Of a stretch of 7,823 nt of DNA, positions 5,767 to 7,823 are shown in pieces. The first letter of the stretch is position 1. Each line of letters opens with the position of its first letter. Under the pieces are notes generated by a model. The model did no database searches and was not told the origin of the DNA. It was given only the letters and a program-made list of their open reading frames with translations. Source of the DNA: Bacteroidales bacterium (lineage in GTDB: Bacteria; Bacteroidota; Bacteroidia; Bacteroidales; WCHB1-69). Both the position numbers and the translations under genes were made by a program. The stretch is from positions 1 through 7,823 of the forward strand of contig JAAYRN010000065.1 of assembly GCA_012518765.1 (NCBI GenBank). Direction: 5' to 3'.

Positions 5767-7047
5767 ATGACAAAAAAAAGTAATCGGTGGTTTATAGCTA
5801 TTATGGGCACCTTGTTACAAGTTGTTTTAGGAACGGTTTATGCCTGGAGTTTTTTCCAAAATACCATTATAGAAACCTATGAATGGAGTAATGTACAAAC
5901 AATGTGGATTTTTAGTTTGGCTATTCTATTTCTTGGACTATCGGCGGCAGTTGGGGGTATTATACTCCCCAAATATGGACCCCGAAAGTTAGCTACCTTA
6001 GGTGCTATTTTATACGGCTCGGGATACATGATTAGTGCTTATGCCATGTATCTACAAAACTTACCTCTTTTTTACATAGGATTTGGTGTAATAGGAGGCA
6101 CTGGTTTAGGCTTAGGATATGTTACTCCCGTTGCTACAGCCTCTAAATGGTTTCCCGACAAAAAAGGATTTATTACTGGAATGGTAGTAATGGGATTTGG
6201 ATTAGGAGCTTTATTTATGTCAAAAGTCATTGCTCCCCTATTTCAAAATTTAACAGCAGGCGACCTTGTACACATGTTTTTATACATGGGTATTGTTCTC
6301 ATGATTATAGGAATACCCGCAGGCCTTAGCATGCAAAATCCTCCTGAAAATTTTGTCCCTGAAGGATATACTCCCTCTGTACAAGAAAGTTCAGCTCAAC
6401 AAACAGAACAAACTCTTACGGTTAAAGAAAGCATCTTATCTACTAAATTTTGGGGAATGTGGGTAATTTTTTTCCTTAACATTTCGGCAGGAATTATGTT
6501 TATTGGATTACAATCGCCCATGATGCAAGATCTTTTAAAAGCAAAAGATTATACTCTAAACCAAGATACTCTTGTTACTGCAGGAGGAACTCTTATCGCT
6601 ATTAGTTCGCTGTTTAACGGATTTGGACGCTTCCTTTGGGGAGGTTTATCCGATAGAGTTGGGCGTATTCAAGTATTTCGACTAATCCTTGGATCGCAAC
6701 TTCTTGTTTTTATTTTACTCATATTCACCTCCAATCCTTGGGTTTTTGGAGTTTTGGTATGCTATGTATTGCTATGTTACGGTGGTGGTTTCGGGTCAAT
6801 GCCTTCTTATGTGCTTGATGTATTTAGCGCCCGTCTTATGCCTATAGTATATGGAGCTATACTTACCGCATGGTCTCTGGGTGGTATTATAGGGCCACAA
6901 ATTGCTGCCTATATAAAAGATATTTATCAACATGTTTCTCCTGAACTAATTGGTACTAAAACTTATATGACTGGAGCCATACTATTAGGTATTGGCTTTA
7001 TCGTTTCCCTTACATTAACCAATAAACCTTTAGAAACAAAAAAATAA
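5767..7047 (+). CDS. OFA-type MFS transporter (oxalate/formate antiporter-like)
   Basis: This 426-residue protein has twelve predicted inner-membrane segments in two halves, separated by a polar loop (about 190-222) rich in Gln, Glu and Ser. The N-terminal GTVYAWSFF (22-30), the GTGLGLGYVTPVATASKWFP stretch (111-130) followed by DKKGFITG, and GFGLGALF (143-150) are characteristic of the oxalate/formate antiporter (OFA) family. The MFS loop motif appears as GGIILPKYGPRK (63-74) and GGLSDRVGR (292-300). Carriers of this family exchange or import small organic anions. Arg288 in 'NGFGR' of the eighth segment might bind an anion. No lysine is seen inside the predicted eleventh segment (361-383), where OxlT uses Lys355, so oxalate itself is doubtful. 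The cupin gene starts five bases after its stop, so the two form an operon. The 179-base region upstream contains only weak promoter-like sequence. Substrate is unknown. Confidence 0.88.
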   Translation: MTKKSNRWFIAIMGTLLQVVLGTVYAWSFFQNTIIETYEWSNVQTMWIFSLAILFLGLSAAVGGIILPKYGPRKLATLGAILYGSGYMISAYAMYLQNLPLFYIGFGVIGGTGLGLGYVTPVATASKWFPDKKGFITGMVVMGFGLGALFMSKVIAPLFQNLTAGDLVHMFLYMGIVLMIIGIPAGLSMQNPPENFVPEGYTPSVQESSAQQTEQTLTVKESILSTKFWGMWVIFFLNISAGIMFIGLQSPMMQDLLKAKDYTLNQDTLVTAGGTLIAISSLFNGFGRFLWGGLSDRVGRIQVFRLILGSQLLVFILLIFTSNPWVFGVLVCYVLLCYGGGFGSMPSYVLDVFSARLMPIVYGAILTAWSLGGIIGPQIAAYIKDIYQHVSPELIGTKTYMTGAILLGIGFIVSLTLTNKPLETKK

Positions 7048-7052
7048 AAGAT

Positions 7053-7391
7053 ATGAAAATAATAAATGTTTTTGAAAAAGAATTATTAGAAACTCCTCAC
7101 AAAGTAGATGTTCGCTTACTTTATGATGACAATAGTGCACAAGTTGTTCACATTTTATTAGAACCCGGCGAGACTCTAAAACCTCATATTACTCCTGTAG
7201 ATGTAGCTTTTTATGTATTAGAAGGAAGCGTCGATGTTCGCATCGGTAACGAAACCAAAACAGTACATAAAGATAATTTAGTTGAAAGTCCAAAAGACAT
7301 CATACACTGTTTATCCAATAGCTCAAAATCAGCAACGAGAGTACTTGTCATAAAGGCTCCTAAGCCAACCTCGCAAACAAGGCTATTGTAA
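7053..7391 (+). CDS. Small single-domain cupin protein
   Basis: This 112-residue cytoplasmic protein has one cupin barrel. Motif 1 reads GETLKPHITPVDVAFYVLEG (39-58) and motif 2 SPKDIIHCLSN (79-89). The canonical metal site needs His-x-His, Glu and a later His. Here His45 and His85 are present, but Thr47 replaces the second His and no Glu stands at the expected place (Asp50 is close). Metal binding may thus be altered or lost. The C terminus 'VIKAPKPTSQTRLL' resembles, from memory, small cupins found beside ferredoxin and hybrid-cluster-protein genes in anaerobes. The gene starts five bases after the MFS carrier stop and so is in its operon; a 245-base gap separates it from the ferredoxin gene. 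A sensor or small-molecule-binding role is possible, but no enzyme activity can be assigned. Confidence 0.8.
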   Translation: MKIINVFEKELLETPHKVDVRLLYDDNSAQVVHILLEPGETLKPHITPVDVAFYVLEGSVDVRIGNETKTVHKDNLVESPKDIIHCLSNSSKSATRVLVIKAPKPTSQTRLL

Positions 7392-7432
7392 CTTTAGTCT
7401 GTTAGAAGATAAAAACAAGCAAAATCAATACA

Positions 7433-7458
7433 TAAGTCTAATACTAAAAATAGACTTA
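7433..7458. repeat. 8-bp inverted repeat downstream of the cupin gene
   Basis: TAAGTCTA (7433-7440) and TAGACTTA (7451-7458) form a perfect 8-bp stem around a 10-base A-rich loop, 41 bases after the cupin stop. No T run follows on the plus strand, so it is at best a weak terminator or an RNA-stabilising hairpin. Confidence 0.4.
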
Positions 7459-7534
7459 ATGGGCGTATATTCTCAATTTTCATTGTACTAAATCGTAAAA
7501 ACATTTTCTTTTTATTAATTTATCTACTTGATAA

Positions 7535-7563
7535 GCAAGGTGTAGTCTCCTTGTTTCCTTGTT
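7535..7563 (+). terminator. Possible weak terminator with tandem TCCTTGTT repeats
   Basis: GCAAGG (7535-7540) can pair with CCTTGT (7549-7554), the last pair being G-T. It is followed by T-rich sequence. TCCTTGTT occurs twice in tandem (7548-7555 and 7556-7563), directly before the CRP/FNR-type palindrome. The stem is short, so termination is uncertain. Confidence 0.3.
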
Positions 7564-7581
7564 TTGTAACACACATTACAA
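7564..7581. promoter_or_regulatory. CRP/FNR-family operator upstream of the ferredoxin-like gene
   Basis: TTGTAA (7564-7569), a 6-base spacer and TTACAA (7576-7581) form a perfect palindrome with the half-site geometry of CRP/FNR-superfamily sites (TGTxA-N6-TxACA). Its centre (7572.5) lies about 40-41 bases upstream of the start point implied by the -7 box at 7602-7609, the class II activator position. HcpR-, DNR- or FNR-type regulators are candidates; which one cannot be told here. Confidence 0.65.
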
Positions 7582-7601
7582 CTTAAAGGTGCATTAGGAA
7601 G

Positions 7602-7609
7602 TAATTTTG
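7602..7609 (+). promoter_or_regulatory. Bacteroidota -7 box of the ferredoxin-like gene
   Basis: TAATTTTG matches TAnnTTTG exactly and lies 27 bases before the ATG at 7637; the start point should be near 7613. No TTTG stands at the -33 position, which is instead touched by the palindrome at 7564-7581. This suggests dependence on an activator. Confidence 0.6.
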
Positions 7610-7636
7610 CAAAAAAGAAATAATACTATACAGGTT

Positions 7637-7823
7637 ATGAGAAGAACAATTATAAAAATAGATGAAGATTTGTGCAACGGTTGCGGTTTATGCGTATCGG
7701 GCTGCCACGAAGGAGCCCTACAAATAATAGATGGAAAAGCACGTATTGTTAGCGATTTATATTGCGATGGATTAGGAGCCTGTATTGGCGATTGTCCATT
7801 GGGTGCCATATCATTAGAAGAGC
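7637..7823 (+). CDS. Ferredoxin-like Fe-S protein, N-terminal part (cut by window edge)
   Basis: ATG at 7637 opens a frame of 62 complete codons that runs off the right edge. The start MRRTIIKIDEDL leads into CNGCGLCVSGC (Cys13, 16, 19, 23), a complete C-x2-C-x2-C-x3-C motif. A second motif, CDGLGACIGDCP (43-54), supplies Cys43, 49 and 53, with Leu46 where the fourth cysteine of a bacterial-type 2[4Fe-4S] ferredoxin would be. One cluster should be complete; the other may be [3Fe-4S] or use a different ligand. From memory the CDGLGACIGxCP variant is typical for a family of longer Fe-S proteins in anaerobes, sometimes next to hybrid cluster protein (hcp) genes. The role is probably electron transfer. 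The CRP/FNR-type palindrome and -7 box upstream indicate regulated expression. The full length and any C-terminal domain are not visible. Confidence 0.85.
   Translation, partial: MRRTIIKIDEDLCNGCGLCVSGCHEGALQIIDGKARIVSDLYCDGLGACIGDCPLGAISLEE

Noticed and set aside
7594..7809. 71-codon minus-strand frame
   Set aside because: It lies antisense to the ferredoxin-like gene, whose cysteine motifs are unmistakable.

Overview
This AT-rich window most likely comes from a member of the Bacteroidota, probably an anaerobic or microaerophilic Bacteroidales-like bacterium. The evidence is: promoter elements of the Bacteroidota type (TAnnTTTG, once with an upstream TTTG at about the expected spacing); a secreted DUF1573 protein; a TraR/DksA protein with a decayed zinc finger directly joined to lspA; an HU gene followed by a 29-residue AURKAIP1/COX24-type mini-protein and RNase G; and mostly weak or absent Shine-Dalgarno sequences. 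No rRNA, tRNA or CRISPR array was found.

Left part (1-1893, minus strand). The window opens inside an insertion sequence: the first 27 codons of an IS3-type OrfA run off the left edge, with a probable IS end at about 98-123. Next come a strong terminator, a secreted DUF1573 protein and a 6-phosphofructokinase. The kinase carries the Asp and Lys substitutions that mark pyrophosphate-dependent enzymes.

Middle (2145-5587, plus strand). A TraR/DksA-like regulator with an unusually strong AGGAGG ribosome binding site overlaps lspA (signal peptidase II) by one base. After a 343-base gap follow a Bacteroidota-type promoter, HU, the 29-codon mini-gene (short enough to be missed by size-cutoff gene callers), a strong hairpin terminator and RNase G. 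This is a housekeeping block for lipoprotein maturation, nucleoid structure, ribosome function and RNA processing.

Right part (5767-7823, plus strand). An OFA-type MFS carrier and a small cupin form a tight pair, followed by a 245-base intergenic region and the start of a ferredoxin-like protein cut by the window edge. In front of the ferredoxin lies a perfect CRP/FNR-type palindrome, TTGTAA-N6-TTACAA. It is centred about 40-41 bases upstream of the start point implied by a TAATTTTG -7 box, and no -33 element is visible. This arrangement fits an activator-dependent (class II) promoter. The ferredoxin has seven rather than eight cluster cysteines. From general memory of this family's neighbourhoods, a link to hybrid-cluster-protein or nitrosative-stress functions is plausible, but the deciding genes lie outside the window. 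This right-hand segment is the most interesting part; the rest is largely ordinary core genome.
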